From positions 4,952,501 to 5,016,500 of the forward strand of contig NZ_LR134386.1 in the NCBI RefSeq assembly GCF_900637665.1: a stretch of DNA of 64,000 nucleotides, written 5' to 3'. Every line of letters starts with the position of its first letter. Positions within the stretch are counted from its first letter, which is position 1. Shown piece after piece: positions 28,446-39,000 of this stretch. The position numbers and the translations under genes were made by a program. The notes beneath the pieces were generated by a model, which made no database searches, was not told the DNA's origin, and saw only the letters and a program-made list of their open reading frames with translations. The DNA comes from Chryseobacterium nakagawai (GTDB taxonomy: Bacteria; Bacteroidota; Bacteroidia; Flavobacteriales; Weeksellaceae).

Positions 28446-30098
28446 TTATAAGCAAGGATCTAACCACGTGTCTCCCGGTGAATTCAGGATACATTTATAA
28501 TTATCTCTTAACATTCTCAATTTCGTTGTTCCATTAACAAACCTGTAGTCAATATATTTCGAATTCAGGACCACATTATTCTCAATCTCATGAGTAGACT
28601 GCCCAACTCCCCCTTCTGAGAAGATACCCCATGTCATCATTCCGTTTCCTCTGATCTTGTTGTGTCTGATGGCAATTTCATAATTATTTCCTTCCACCAG
28701 CTTTATCCCTGCTAATCTGCCTTCATTTCCTTGGTTCTTAATACCTGGATTTTCAACAATGTTAAAGGATACGTTCAAAAGATTATTATTGGATTCAATC
28801 AGAATACCATTTTCTCTGGAGGTCTGAATATTGTTATGGGAAACATCCACCCCTTTGGCATGAGAAACGTAGAGTCCTACATTCCCGATATCATTGATTA
28901 CATTATTGGAAATCACCCCACCTTCAACATGCCTGATATTAATTCCGTGCTGCTTTGCATTTCTCACTACATTTCCAGTGACTACCACATTGCTGGCAAT
29001 AAGTTTATAAGGCGCTACTTCATTGGTATTGTTAATAAGGATACCGTCTCCCCCTGCCGGAATATAATCTTTTAGAGGATCAAGTGTTGCAACGAGCGCC
29101 TCATCAATTATTGTTCCTGCATTGTCTACGATATTATTTGAAATCACAATATTATGGCAGACATAATCCGGGTATTTCTTCTGATCATAATTCTGAACTT
29201 TGATTCCGATTCCTTTTGTATTGCGGACTCTGTTCCCCAATACCGTCATATTTGAAATTCCGGCATCCAGGTACATTCCGTGTTCCAGGATGGTATTTTC
29301 GATATCATTATCAGAAATCATCACAAATTTTGAATTTTCAGCAATGATCATTCCTTGTGATGAATTTTCAAAATAGTTCTGAACAACGCTTATATTTTTT
29401 CCGCCAACGGCAATTCCGGCGTTGTCTTTTTTTCCGGTCCCAATTTTCGCCCAGTCTTCTGTAAATTCATTTTCAACACGGTTCTGTTTAAATGTAAGGT
29501 TAACCATATTTCTTAAACCTGAAACTCCGGCATAGGTAAAGTTTTTAAACAGGTTTTTTTCGATGTTGATGTTCTGAGTTCCATAACAATAAATTCCCAC
29601 GGCTTTAGAACTGGACGCCTGAGCATAATCATAATCCTCTTTAAACCCTTCCAGGAAAAATCCTTTTATTGATATATTCTTTTTTTCTTCACAATTAAAA
29701 ATCTCGGTGTTCTTTTTATTCTGTTTTATTCTACATTGGTCAGATAATACCCTTTGATTATTCTGAAGAAAGAGTACCCCGGAAATTCCAATGTTCATTT
29801 TTCCAAAGAAGGTATCATAGCCCAGCTGCAAAATTGTGTTGAGGCGGTCTGTTCTTAACTGATCTGAAAGCCCTTGAATACCCCACCATAAGACATTGAC
29901 ATATCCGGTCCATTGTCTTTTATAAAAGTCATTTCCTTTTTTACGGAAAACCGCACCATCTCCGTCTCCGGCAGCAGGCACTCCTACATTTGTCTTTTTA
30001 TAAATAACAGGTTCAAAGGTGTAACTGTCTATCAAGTTTACCTCATCATCATTAGGGAAAGTACTTCCTTGTGCAAAAAAAGCTTCTGTGTAAATCAT
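28446..30098 (-). CDS. Right-handed parallel beta-helix protein (pectate-lyase-like fold)
   Basis: 550 aa. From about residue 90 to 530 it has repeated ~22-residue coils rich in Asn, Val, Ile and Gly (for example IRNTKGIGIKVQ, NVVVTGNVVRNAKQHGINIR, VISNNVINDIGNVGLYVS), the pattern of NosD/pectate-lyase-type beta-helices. These usually bind or cleave polysaccharides. The N-terminus (MIYTEAFFAQGSTFPNDDE) has no hydrophobic signal and there is no T9SS tail, which is odd for such a fold. No catalytic set is recognisable. A -7-like element (TATTTTTG, 30151-30144) sits 46 bp upstream. Confidence 0.8.
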   Translation of the reverse strand: MIYTEAFFAQGSTFPNDDEVNLIDSYTFEPVIYKKTNVGVPAAGDGDGAVFRKKGNDFYKRQWTGYVNVLWWGIQGLSDQLRTDRLNTILQLGYDTFFGKMNIGISGVLFLQNNQRVLSDQCRIKQNKKNTEIFNCEEKKNISIKGFFLEGFKEDYDYAQASSSKAVGIYCYGTQNINIEKNLFKNFTYAGVSGLRNMVNLTFKQNRVENEFTEDWAKIGTGKKDNAGIAVGGKNISVVQNYFENSSQGMIIAENSKFVMISDNDIENTILEHGMYLDAGISNMTVLGNRVRNTKGIGIKVQNYDQKKYPDYVCHNIVISNNIVDNAGTIIDEALVATLDPLKDYIPAGGDGILINNTNEVAPYKLIASNVVVTGNVVRNAKQHGINIRHVEGGVISNNVINDIGNVGLYVSHAKGVDVSHNNIQTSRENGILIESNNNLLNVSFNIVENPGIKNQGNEGRLAGIKLVEGNNYEIAIRHNKIRGNGMMTWGIFSEGGVGQSTHEIENNVVLNSKYIDYRFVNGTTKLRMLRDNYKCILNSPGDTWLDPCL

Positions 30099-30210
30099 AT
30101 TTTTGTTGTTAAATGGTTAATCAATTCTTAGAAGAATCTGGAACAAAAATATCTATCCACAGCGCCAAACTATGACGTATTTTCTTTCAGAAAAAAAATA
30201 TTTTCCATAA

Positions 30211-30240
30211 AAAAAGCTTCCGCTTTATCGGAAGCCTTTT
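30211..30240 (-). terminator. Terminator of the yceI-like gene
   Basis: AAAGCTTCCG (30213-30222) / CGGAAGCCTTT (30229-30239), with an A run that reads as T on the minus strand. It is about 20 bp past the stop. Confidence 0.75.
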
Positions 30241-30260
30241 ATTTAGCTATTGTCTGTCAA

Positions 30261-30830
30261 TTATCTTTTAATCAATTCAAAATAAGTATTCATCTCTACC
30301 CACTTAGCAATACCTGCTGCTGTAGGATCATAGTTCACATTATAATCGAAACGATTAATCGTAAATTTCGCACGAAGTCCCATAATCTCTTTACTTTCCT
30401 TATTTTTTGTAATTCCTCCTAAGGTTACAGGTACACTAAATTCTTTTGTAACATCTTTAATAGTAAGTTTACCCTTAAATATATAGGTTCCATCTTTCTC
30501 TTTGGAAACAGAAGTTCCGGTAAATTTAATATTTGAATACTCTCCTGCATCAAAAAAATCTTTGCTTTTAAGATGTTTGTCTCTCATTTCTACTCCTGTA
30601 TTAATACCTTCAACATCAATACTGATATTAAATGCAGCATTATCAAGACTATTTCCTTTTGTGGTAAGGTCTCCACCAAATTTATCAAATCTACCCTGAA
30701 CAAAGCTGATTCCCATGTGCTCAATGGTAAAATTTACTGAAGAGTGCATCTGATCTATGTCCCAAGTATTCTGTGCAAAAGAAAAAGTACTTAGAAGCGC
30801 AAATACGAAGGATAAAAATAGTTTTTTCAT
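30261..30830 (-). CDS. YceI-family periplasmic protein
   Basis: 189 aa. Sec signal ending in FAQ (residues 1-19). The mature part carries YceI landmarks: WDIDQMHSSVNFTIEHMGIS at the start, VQGRFDKFGGDL, and LTIKDVTKEFSVPVTLGG. Members form a lipocalin-like barrel that binds polyisoprenoids or similar lipids in the periplasm. A -7 element (TAGCTTTG, 30872-30865) lies 35 bp upstream. The gene is divergent from radA. The physiological ligand is not known from sequence. Confidence 0.92.
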   Translation of the reverse strand: MKKLFLSFVFALLSTFSFAQNTWDIDQMHSSVNFTIEHMGISFVQGRFDKFGGDLTTKGNSLDNAAFNISIDVEGINTGVEMRDKHLKSKDFFDAGEYSNIKFTGTSVSKEKDGTYIFKGKLTIKDVTKEFSVPVTLGGITKNKESKEIMGLRAKFTINRFDYNVNYDPTAAGIAKWVEMNTYFELIKR

Positions 30831-30970
30831 TATAATTATATTTTAAATTAATATTTTATTTCAGCAAAGCTAAGATATAAAGATATTTCTATCATTGACC
30901 TATGATAGTATTTCATATTTAAATCCATTTAAGTCTCGGAAAAAAAATGCTTTTTTTATAACTTCGCAGT

Positions 30971-32320
30971 ATGGCAAAACTGAAAACGGCATATTTCTGT
31001 CAAAATTGCGGAACCCAATATTCCCAATGGATGGGACAATGTAAAAACTGTGGACAATGGAATACCCTGGTGGAAGAAGTGATAGAGAAGCCCAACAGCA
31101 AGTCGGTGCCCTTCTCAAAAACCAAGCAACATGTTATCAACATTATTGAGGTAGAAACCAGTGAAGAACCGAGATTAAAAACACCTTCCGAAGAACTGAA
31201 CCGCGTTCTGGGAGGCGGAATTGTCTTAGGTTCCGTCACCCTGATTGGTGGAGAACCGGGAATCGGAAAATCTACCCTATTGCTTCAGCTTGCCTTAAAA
31301 ATGAAGAAAAAAATCTTCTATGTTTCCGGGGAAGAAAGCGCTTCTCAGATTAAAATGAGAGCCGATAGACTAACAGACATTCAAAATCCGAATTGTTTTC
31401 TTTTTACAGAAACCTCCCTGGAAAAAATTCTTCATGAAGCCAAAAAACTGGAACCGGATTTCATGATTATTGATTCTATCCAAACGCTTCAATCCCAACT
31501 GATCGAAAGTTCTCCCGGAACGGTTTCTCAAATCAGAGAATGCTCCAACGAGATCATTAAATACGCTAAAGAAAACAGTATTCCTGTATTTTTGGTAGGC
31601 CATATTACCAAAGACGGTCAGATTGCCGGTCCAAAGGTATTGGAACACATGGTAGATGTTGTTTTAAATTTTGATGGAGACCGAAACCACCTTTTCAGAT
31701 TATTGAGAGCCAATAAAAACCGTTTTGGATCTACTTCTGAAATCGGAATTTACGAAATGATTTCTCAGGGATTGAAGGAAATTAAAAATCCTTCGGAAAT
31801 ACTTATCACCAAGAAATTTGAAGAACTTTCCGGAAATTCTGTTGCTGTAACACTGGAGGGAAATAGGCCGATGCTTTTGGAAATTCAGGCATTAGTAAGT
31901 ACAGCAGTGTATGGAACTCCTCAAAGAAGCTGTACAGGGTTTGATTCAAAAAGACTGAATATGCTTCTGGCAGTGCTTGAAAAAAGAGCAGGATTCCAAT
32001 TAGGGGCAAAAGACGTCTTCCTTAATATCACAGGAGGAATAAAAACAGATGACCCAGCTCTGGATCTGGCAGTCATAGCTTCTGTTCTTTCATCCAATGA
32101 GGACATCGCCATTTCAGAACATTACTGTTTTGCCGGAGAAATCGGATTAAGTGGAGAAATACGTCCCATTGCACAAGTCGAACAAAGAATCACTGAAGCT
32201 GAAAAGCTAGGTTATGAGAAGATATTCGTTTCCAATCTTAATAAAATTCCGAAAAGAAAATTTGGAATCAAGATTGAAGAGGTAAGCAAGATTGAAGATT
32301 TCCACGAAAGGCTTTTTTAA
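30971..32320 (+). CDS. radA: DNA repair protein RadA
   Basis: 449 aa, standard length. N-terminal C4 zinc finger (C10, C13, C24, C27), then a RecA-like ATPase core with Walker A GGEPGIGKST, the RadA-specific KNRFG motif (in RANKNRFGS), and a C-terminal Lon-protease-like domain lacking protease function. It drives branch migration of recombination intermediates. The next gene begins 12 bp after the stop and may be cotranscribed. Confidence 0.96.
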   Translation: MAKLKTAYFCQNCGTQYSQWMGQCKNCGQWNTLVEEVIEKPNSKSVPFSKTKQHVINIIEVETSEEPRLKTPSEELNRVLGGGIVLGSVTLIGGEPGIGKSTLLLQLALKMKKKIFYVSGEESASQIKMRADRLTDIQNPNCFLFTETSLEKILHEAKKLEPDFMIIDSIQTLQSQLIESSPGTVSQIRECSNEIIKYAKENSIPVFLVGHITKDGQIAGPKVLEHMVDVVLNFDGDRNHLFRLLRANKNRFGSTSEIGIYEMISQGLKEIKNPSEILITKKFEELSGNSVAVTLEGNRPMLLEIQALVSTAVYGTPQRSCTGFDSKRLNMLLAVLEKRAGFQLGAKDVFLNITGGIKTDDPALDLAVIASVLSSNEDIAISEHYCFAGEIGLSGEIRPIAQVEQRITEAEKLGYEKIFVSNLNKIPKRKFGIKIEEVSKIEDFHERLF

Positions 32321-32332
32321 AAAATGTAAATA

Positions 32333-33439
32333 ATGCAACTCGAAAACATCCAACAGTTTGTCTTGGTACTGCTTTATGGCGGCTTGACTTTGCTTTCATT
32401 CACAGTATTAATTAATCCTATGCAGGTTAATAAAAAGGCTAACTTTTATTTTGGAGTGTTTATATTACTCTGGTCCAGCTACTGGCTCCTCGATATTTTA
32501 CATTTTTGTGGAATTGTACCCAATTTATGGTTTATCCTTACGTTGTATGCTGCCCAAATCTTTACTCCGATTTTTCTGTTTTTCAGCGTTATCTTTTTTA
32601 TCAATCCTAATTACAGGTTCCAAAAAAAAGATCTTATTTGCCTTATTACTCCGGTAATTTATTGGATATTACTTTTCAATATGGAAAATAATCCAATCAT
32701 CCGAAGTACCGTAATGCTCATTGATATCGCTCATAATCTGCCCTACATTGCTCTTATTTATTTTAAAATCAGAAAACATCAGAAAAGGATTGAAACCATC
32801 TCATCCAATACAGAGAATATAGACCTCCAATGGTTGATCAGATTAAGCTTCCTTCTTTTCGTAACCATTGTTATTACTGTTGGTTATGAACTATTCAATA
32901 CTTTCGTGTATAAAATGCATCAGCATTTGGTCATGGATCTGTTATTTTTATTTATTGTTTACAGTACACTCTATTATGTACTCAGACAAAAAGAGATCTA
33001 TCCTGTAAATAAAAATCAACGTGAAGAACTTCTTTCTATTGAGGTGGAAAGTGAAGTGGAGGAAACATCAAGAAAAAAATTGATTTCCGATGATGAATTT
33101 GAGTCTTTAAGACAACAATTAATAATCATCATGGAAACCCAAAAACCTTATTTGGATGGAGACCTGAATCTATTAAAATTATCTGATCTTATTCAAATCA
33201 ATGCGCATCAGCTTTCTTATCTTCTTAATACCGGTTTTCAGGAGAACTTCTTCTATTTTGTAAATAAGTACAGAGTAGAACATGCTAAAAAAATGCTTAC
33301 AGAAGGTTCTTTTCACAAACTTTCCATACTAGGAATTGCATTTGAGTCAGGCTTTAATTCAAAAACTGCCTTCAACACCATATTTAAAAAAATGACCGGC
33401 ATGACCCCTTCCGAATTCAAGAAAGAACAATCCAGCTAA
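32333..33439 (+). CDS. Membrane-anchored AraC-type transcriptional regulator
   Basis: 368 aa. Residues about 8-220 contain roughly six or seven hydrophobic helices. Residues about 265-365 are an AraC-family HTH domain (LSDLIQINAHQLSYLLN ... ILGIAFESGFNSKTAFNTIF ... GMTPSEFKK). This 'TM sensor plus AraC output' layout is frequent in Flavobacteriia. It presumably senses an envelope signal and acts directly on DNA. It follows radA by 12 bp; a functional link is not obvious. Confidence 0.85.
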   Translation: MQLENIQQFVLVLLYGGLTLLSFTVLINPMQVNKKANFYFGVFILLWSSYWLLDILHFCGIVPNLWFILTLYAAQIFTPIFLFFSVIFFINPNYRFQKKDLICLITPVIYWILLFNMENNPIIRSTVMLIDIAHNLPYIALIYFKIRKHQKRIETISSNTENIDLQWLIRLSFLLFVTIVITVGYELFNTFVYKMHQHLVMDLLFLFIVYSTLYYVLRQKEIYPVNKNQREELLSIEVESEVEETSRKKLISDDEFESLRQQLIIIMETQKPYLDGDLNLLKLSDLIQINAHQLSYLLNTGFQENFFYFVNKYRVEHAKKMLTEGSFHKLSILGIAFESGFNSKTAFNTIFKKMTGMTPSEFKKEQSS

Positions 33440-33523
33440 TCTGGACTCATTAAAGGTTCAATAAATCGGAATAAAAATTGTAGGAATCAATAAAATTAAT
33501 AATCCTAACAGAAGATTTTTCAA

Positions 33524-34195
33524 ATGATGAAAACAAGCATTCTGGAATATTACAGCAACCTTGCGGAATCTTACGATGAAAACAGATTCGGAAATTCTTA
33601 CGGCCAATATATTGACCAGCAGGAAAGAACATTTTTAAGCTCTTTTTTCAAAGATAAAAAATATACAAAAGTTCTTGATCTAGGCTGTGGAACAGGCCGG
33701 CTATTGAATTTTGCAACTCATGGAACAGACTTTAGTGACAATATGCTGAACGTTGCCCTACAAAAATATCCTGAAAAAATATTGGCTGTAGGTGAAATTT
33801 CAGAAATCCCTTTTCATGAAGAATTTGACTGTATTTTTTGCTTTCATGTCATCATGCATCAGAACCGGAAAGAAACAAGCAGCTTTTTAAACGAATGCTA
33901 CCAAAAATTAGGTAAAAAAGGAATGCTGATTTTTGATTATCCTGTAAAGAGCAGAAAAAAATCTGTTTCTCCACAGGAAGGCTGGCATGCCGGCAACAGC
34001 TTTTCAATTTCAGATATTGCAGAACTTTCAAAAGATCAATGGAAAGTTAAAAATACAACCGGAATATTATTTTTTCCGATTCATAGATTACCAAAAGCAA
34101 TAAGAAAACTCTTTCTGCCTCTGGATACTTTTCTTTGCCACACGTTCCTGAAAAATTGGGCATCTTATCACATTACTGTTTTGGAAAAGAGATGA
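33524..34195 (+). CDS. Class I SAM-dependent methyltransferase
   Basis: 223 aa. Residues about 45-140 hold the SAM-binding Rossmann motif (VLDLGCGTGRLL), then FSDNML and IFCFHVIMHQN, matching the Methyltransf_11/25 type. The substrate is not identifiable. ATGs at 33524 and 33527 are both possible. Its stop overlaps the next ATG (ATGA), so it is translationally coupled to the VanW-family gene. Confidence 0.85.
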   Translation: MMKTSILEYYSNLAESYDENRFGNSYGQYIDQQERTFLSSFFKDKKYTKVLDLGCGTGRLLNFATHGTDFSDNMLNVALQKYPEKILAVGEISEIPFHEEFDCIFCFHVIMHQNRKETSSFLNECYQKLGKKGMLIFDYPVKSRKKSVSPQEGWHAGNSFSISDIAELSKDQWKVKNTTGILFFPIHRLPKAIRKLFLPLDTFLCHTFLKNWASYHITVLEKR

Positions 34196-34899
34196 AACAG
34201 CAACTGAAAAATTGGATTCCCCATTCATGGAAACTGAATTTGAAACTTTTGCAGCGATATTTTGATGAACAAAAAAACAATTATGTTTATCCCAAGGAAT
34301 ACCGTTCAGAAAATATTGGAATCCATTCTGTTAAACTCCGGCAACCTATCAAAAGTGGAGTTTTTCATCATAATAAAATTCACAATTTAAGAGTTGTAAA
34401 TAATAAGATCAATGATTTGGTCATTCATCCTGGTGAGGTATTTTCTTTCTGGAAAATGATCGGAAGACCGAATAAAAAAAACAATTTCAAAGAAGGACGA
34501 AACCTCATCAACAATACTATTTCCAGTGACTTTGGTGGTGGAATCTGCCAATTCTCCTCTATTCTATATCATCTGGCCCTTCAATCCGGGTTAAAGATTT
34601 TGGAAAGATATCCACATTCTATGGATATTTATAAAGAAAAAGAACGTTTTACTCCTTTAGGTTCAGATTGTACGGTTGTTTATGGGTACAAAGACCTGCA
34701 GATTCAGAATTCATTTCCGTTTCCTGTACAGTTTAAATGTATTATTAATGATGATGAGCTTCACCTCAGTTTGATTTCATCAGAAGAAATAACCTTAAAC
34801 AAAATTGAGTTTAAATATCTTGAAATCGAAAAAGGAATTTGGGTAGAAACGGTAAGGAATAACCAAACTTTGTTTAAAAATTTTTATATTCGTTTATGA
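34192..34899 (+). CDS. VanW-family protein
   Basis: 235 aa from the ATG at 34192, overlapping the methyltransferase stop by four bases. The core segment NLRVVNNKINDLVIHPGEVF, then SFWKMIGRP, GGGICQFSSILY and SGLKILERYPHS are hallmarks of the VanW-like domain, first seen in some vanB clusters. Its biochemical role is unknown, and the domain is widespread without vancomycin resistance, so resistance should not be inferred. No signal peptide. Coupled to the next gene through another ATGA overlap. Confidence 0.85.
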   Translation: MKQQLKNWIPHSWKLNLKLLQRYFDEQKNNYVYPKEYRSENIGIHSVKLRQPIKSGVFHHNKIHNLRVVNNKINDLVIHPGEVFSFWKMIGRPNKKNNFKEGRNLINNTISSDFGGGICQFSSILYHLALQSGLKILERYPHSMDIYKEKERFTPLGSDCTVVYGYKDLQIQNSFPFPVQFKCIINDDELHLSLISSEEITLNKIEFKYLEIEKGIWVETVRNNQTLFKNFYIRL

Positions 34900-35489
34900 A
34901 TTATCTGGCTCATTCTTTTCTCACTTTCACTGACGGACAAATTGTTGGTCAGTTTTTGGAAGACTTTATCCGAAACAGGGATCGTTTTTCTTTCCCAAAG
35001 GATATTCAGGATGGAATTACTTTACATAGAGCTATTGATACCTTCACAGACTCCCACCCTGCCATTCATGAGGCTAAAAAAGCTTTTGCCCCTTTGGTAA
35101 GACTCTATGCTGGAGCATTTGTAGATGTTTCTATGGATTATTTTGTAGCCAATGATCTTTCTTTGCATTCCCTTGCGGAATGGAAAGCCCATTCTTTACA
35201 TGTCTACAGCGTTTTGAATGCTCATAATGAATGGTTACCGGATAATTTCAAAAAAATGCTGGTTAAAATGGAACAGGACGACTGGCTCTACAATTACCGT
35301 GAAGACTGGGGTATTAAATTCAGCATCCAAAATGTTTTGAACAAAGCAAAGTATCTGGATAAAGATATTCCTGTTTTTGAAGCTTTTCTAACTCATAAAG
35401 AGTTTCTTCAGGAATGTTATGATGATTTTTTTCCTGACTTACTCGCTCATGCAAAAGGAATCAACGCCTTTATTCAACTGGAAAGTTAA
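34896..35489 (+). CDS. Acyl-carrier-protein phosphodiesterase (AcpH-like)
   Basis: 197 aa. MNYLAHSFL at the start, GQFLEDFI, then LHRAIDTFTDSHP and VDVSMDYFVANDL carry the His/Asp residues of the ACP phosphodiesterase family (PF04336/DUF479). The family removes 4'-phosphopantetheine from acyl carrier protein; here the activity is inferred. It is the last gene of a three-gene overlapping operon and ends convergently, sharing four bases with the stop of the gene on the other strand. Confidence 0.85.
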   Translation: MNYLAHSFLTFTDGQIVGQFLEDFIRNRDRFSFPKDIQDGITLHRAIDTFTDSHPAIHEAKKAFAPLVRLYAGAFVDVSMDYFVANDLSLHSLAEWKAHSLHVYSVLNAHNEWLPDNFKKMLVKMEQDDWLYNYREDWGIKFSIQNVLNKAKYLDKDIPVFEAFLTHKEFLQECYDDFFPDLLAHAKGINAFIQLES

Positions 35490-36007
35490 AACTGTTTATA
35501 CAAATAACGGTTAGGATACGTTAATTTTTCACTCTTTCTATCTCCATTCACAATGATATGAACAATATTTATCTGGTCATCGAAAAGGTTGTACAGGAAA
35601 CTTACAGCTGTTTCTACTTTTTTAGGATTGACAACAGGTTCTGATTCGAGATAGACATTTACAGATTCCTGGTCTTCCTCATATCCTATATAATTTACTT
35701 TAAGAAATTTATTGTCTGTTTTCAATTTAAAATATTCCTGACAATATTTAAGTAATGCTTCATTCAGTTTTGTCTTGTATTTTTCATCATTAAAATGAAA
35801 AGTTCCACCATACTTTTTCGCAAGTCCATTTTCCAGATCATCGAGGAAAAATCGACCTGTTACTTCAAAAGTTTTAGACTTAGAGTTATAATTGATTTCT
35901 ACGGATCCTACATGATAAGGATGTACATTCTCCTTATTTGCTTTTGTAAAGCTTTGAAGAATGACTGTTAATGATAAAAAGAATATTAAAAAAAATTTAC
36001 GCAACAT
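35486..36007 (-). CDS. Exported DUF6702-like protein
   Basis: 173 aa. Hydrophobic N-terminal signal (about 1-22). The mature part starts HPYHVGSVEINYNSKSKTFE, which resembles the small exported DUF6702 family that often sits near peptidase genes in Flavobacteriia. Here an M1 peptidase gene lies 4 kb away. Function unknown. A -7 element (TATATTTG, 36032-36025) lies 18 bp upstream, overlapping the terminator hairpin of the S8 protease gene. Its stop overlaps the convergent ACP-phosphodiesterase stop. Confidence 0.75.
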   Translation of the reverse strand: MLRKFFLIFFLSLTVILQSFTKANKENVHPYHVGSVEINYNSKSKTFEVTGRFFLDDLENGLAKKYGGTFHFNDEKYKTKLNEALLKYCQEYFKLKTDNKFLKVNYIGYEEDQESVNVYLESEPVVNPKKVETAVSFLYNLFDDQINIVHIIVNGDRKSEKLTYPNRYLYKQF

Positions 36008-36031
36008 GAGATCTTTTCTAATGACAAATAT

Positions 36032-36063
36032 AAAAAAAGCAGCAGTTATAAAACTGCTGCTTT
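36032..36063 (-). terminator. Terminator of the S8 protease gene
   Basis: Perfect 12-bp stem AAAGCAGCAGTT (36036-36047) / AACTGCTGCTTT (36052-36063) with an ATAA loop and a T run on the minus strand. Confidence 0.85.
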
Positions 36064-36092
36064 CTATAAATGTATATGGTAAGCAATTAAAA

Positions 36093-39000
36093 TTATTCCT
36101 TAACTACTTTCTTAGTAATTGTAGTATCGTTTAGCTTAATTGTAAACATGTATACTCCTTTTACCAATGATGAAACATCCATTCTGTTTAAGTTGGAATT
36201 CATAGATTCTGTCTTAATCAACTTTCCTGAAGCATCATAAATAGTAAGTGTACCTTTAGAATACCCTCCCAATGAGATATTTACAACATCTTTAGCTGGA
36301 TTTGGAGTAATATTCACTCCAGCATTCAGTTTTGTTACCTCACCTGTACCTAAAGTAGCATTTGTTTTAACAAAATATCCACCAAAGCCTGTAGTCTGGA
36401 AACTTACTTCCCAATATTGATAAGTATTATTCCAAACAATATCTGCAACATTAGGAGTAATAGCAGTTGGTGTACCTCCAAAAGAAGCTACAGTTCCCAC
36501 ATTTCCAGCACTTGTTCCCGCATATTTTTCAACAACCAGGTTGAATTTATTAGCCTCATCAGTAGGAGAGGTAGGAAGTTTAATACCACTTGTTAAATTA
36601 TAAGCATCAAAATCAGCCTGTTTGAAGTATAATGTTACTTTTCCTGTAGCAATAGTTGCATCTGTAGCAGGATTCATTTCATATCTTCTTGAAACATAAC
36701 CAGGCTGTACATTATCAACCCATACTTTTGAAGTTACATTTCCAGTCACAGTACTTGCCGTTTCTTTTTCTACTCTTGAAATCAACTGACAAGCATTTGT
36801 AAAATAATTATAACCAGCAGCAACAGCACTAGCTTTTGTCTGGTTGGAAGTTGCTAGGCTTTTCACTTCAGCTACATTTTCGTAAACATTCGCTCTCATT
36901 TTAAGATCGAAAGTTCTTGTTGTCCAGCTTGTACCATCTGTTGATGTTTTACTACGTCCACTTACTGCAGTAGCTTCATTTTTCATAGTTACAGTTCCCC
37001 CTAAACCATTGATAACAATATAGAAATCCTTCCCTGTTACTGCCTGAACATTTAAGCTGGATAAATCCACATAGTTCCATGTAAATCTTTGTATATTGGT
37101 ATCCCATGATGCAATATTTTTTGTAGCAATAATGTCTCCAGGATCTCCGTTAGCATTCACCTTTCTTACTTGAATATCCACTGCTTGGTTGGCAGGAATT
37201 ACACCCGAACCTGTTGTGAATGAAATACTTCCCAATTTACCAGTTAGGGTTGGAGTATAACGAACTGCCAATGCCGCATTGGTAAAAGTCGTATTAGCTT
37301 CTGCATTAATAGTGATATAAGGTTCATCATAAGTAATAGACTCAAAATTAGACTCTACACATCCTACTTCTTTAGTCACTGCTTTATAAATATCTAATCT
37401 TCCATATCCCCATCTTGTATTAGGAACATTTCCTGTTGCTGCATCTTTTCTTGCAGTGGAAGTAAGACGTGATTTAACCTGTGCAGCGGTCAATGTCGGA
37501 TTTGCCTGAAGCAATAATCCTACAGCTCCGGCAACTCCCGGAGATGACATACTGGTTCCCTGATTCATCACATAATAGTTAGTATTTTCAATAATATTCG
37601 AAGCTGCTGGCGCAGAACTACTAGATCTTGCAGAGATTACAGCCTGACCTGAACCTGTGATATCCGGTTTTTGGAAATTATCAACTCTAGGCCCCTGTGC
37701 ACTAAATGAAGAGATCGTTTCCTGCGGAGTATTACTATAGCCATATCCTCCTGCCGGAGCCATCCAGCTTACTCTACCCAAATAGGAAGCTACTGTAATA
37801 GCACTTGTTGCGTTACCTGGAGATCCAACAATATATTCATTATCCCCATTTAGCAGGGTAGTTGCTACTCCCTGACCATACAGCCAGCCATGCGTATTAA
37901 TTGTCTGCGTTCCGTTATTGGTAATTTCCAGTGTATATGTTCCCTGGCAATTGGCCGTAGATCCCGCTACTCTATTTACAAGTAGCTGAACATATCGTTT
38001 ATTATTATCATTCCCCCAATAATTATACATAGTAGCAGTGAAACCACCTCCTAATATATTATGAGTTGTATCGGTACTTACATTCTGTATATATTGCTGA
38101 CCATCGGGAGCTGTTAATTTTGCTGTAACGGCTGTATTATCGTTAGCATACATCAGAAAACCAAATACAGATGCAGCAGAGGTATTACTTGCCACATTAA
38201 AAGTATAAGATTGTGTTCCACCGGCCTCTATATCTACTTTTCTATGGAGATTGGCACCATAATCATTACCTGCAGAAATAACGACTACTCTTCCAGGTCC
38301 TGACGATGTAAAATTATCAACAGCTACTTCATGAGAGGATGTACCATCATGAGCACTTCCCTGTCCACCAATACTCATATTTACGACGATCGGCTTGTTT
38401 AAGGCTGTTGCTACATTTTTAAAATAAGTCAATGCGTTGATTGTATTCGTTGTTGGAAAAGATCCGTTTCCTCCTTTTACAAAAACGATGTCTGCCTCCG
38501 AAGAAAATCCTTTATGTCTTTTGTTTGCAAAACCAGCTCCGTTTCCTGCAACAGTTCCTGCCACATGGGTTCCATGACCATTAATATCATTTTCACGGAC
38601 AAAATTAGTAGGACTTCCATCCAACTCATCTTCAATCTGTGCTCTTGTATATTCTACACCAGTGGTAAATCCTGTAGGAGACGTTTCAGCTCCCTGAGGA
38701 GTTAAAGTCTGATCCCAAATTGAAACAATTCTACTTTTAGTCTGATCGTTAACTTGTCTGAAATCTGGATGTTTCCAGTCTATCCCTGTATCAAAAATCC
38801 CCACAAGAATTCCTGTTCCGTTATAAGCTGTATTATTAAAAACGCCATCTTGCAAAAGGCTTGCTCCAGACTGTGCTCTACTTACATCGTTATGAAGCTC
38901 ATCAAATGTAGGCCCCATCACAGAGGTTACATAAGGAAGTTCCATCAACCTTTCAATATCTTCAAGGCTCACTAGTGCCGTTGAAAAAGTAGGCAGCTGG

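Noticed and set aside
35486..35489. Four-base overlap of convergent stops as a regulatory feature
   Set aside because: Short convergent overlaps are common in compact genomes, and no hairpin or other signal is present.
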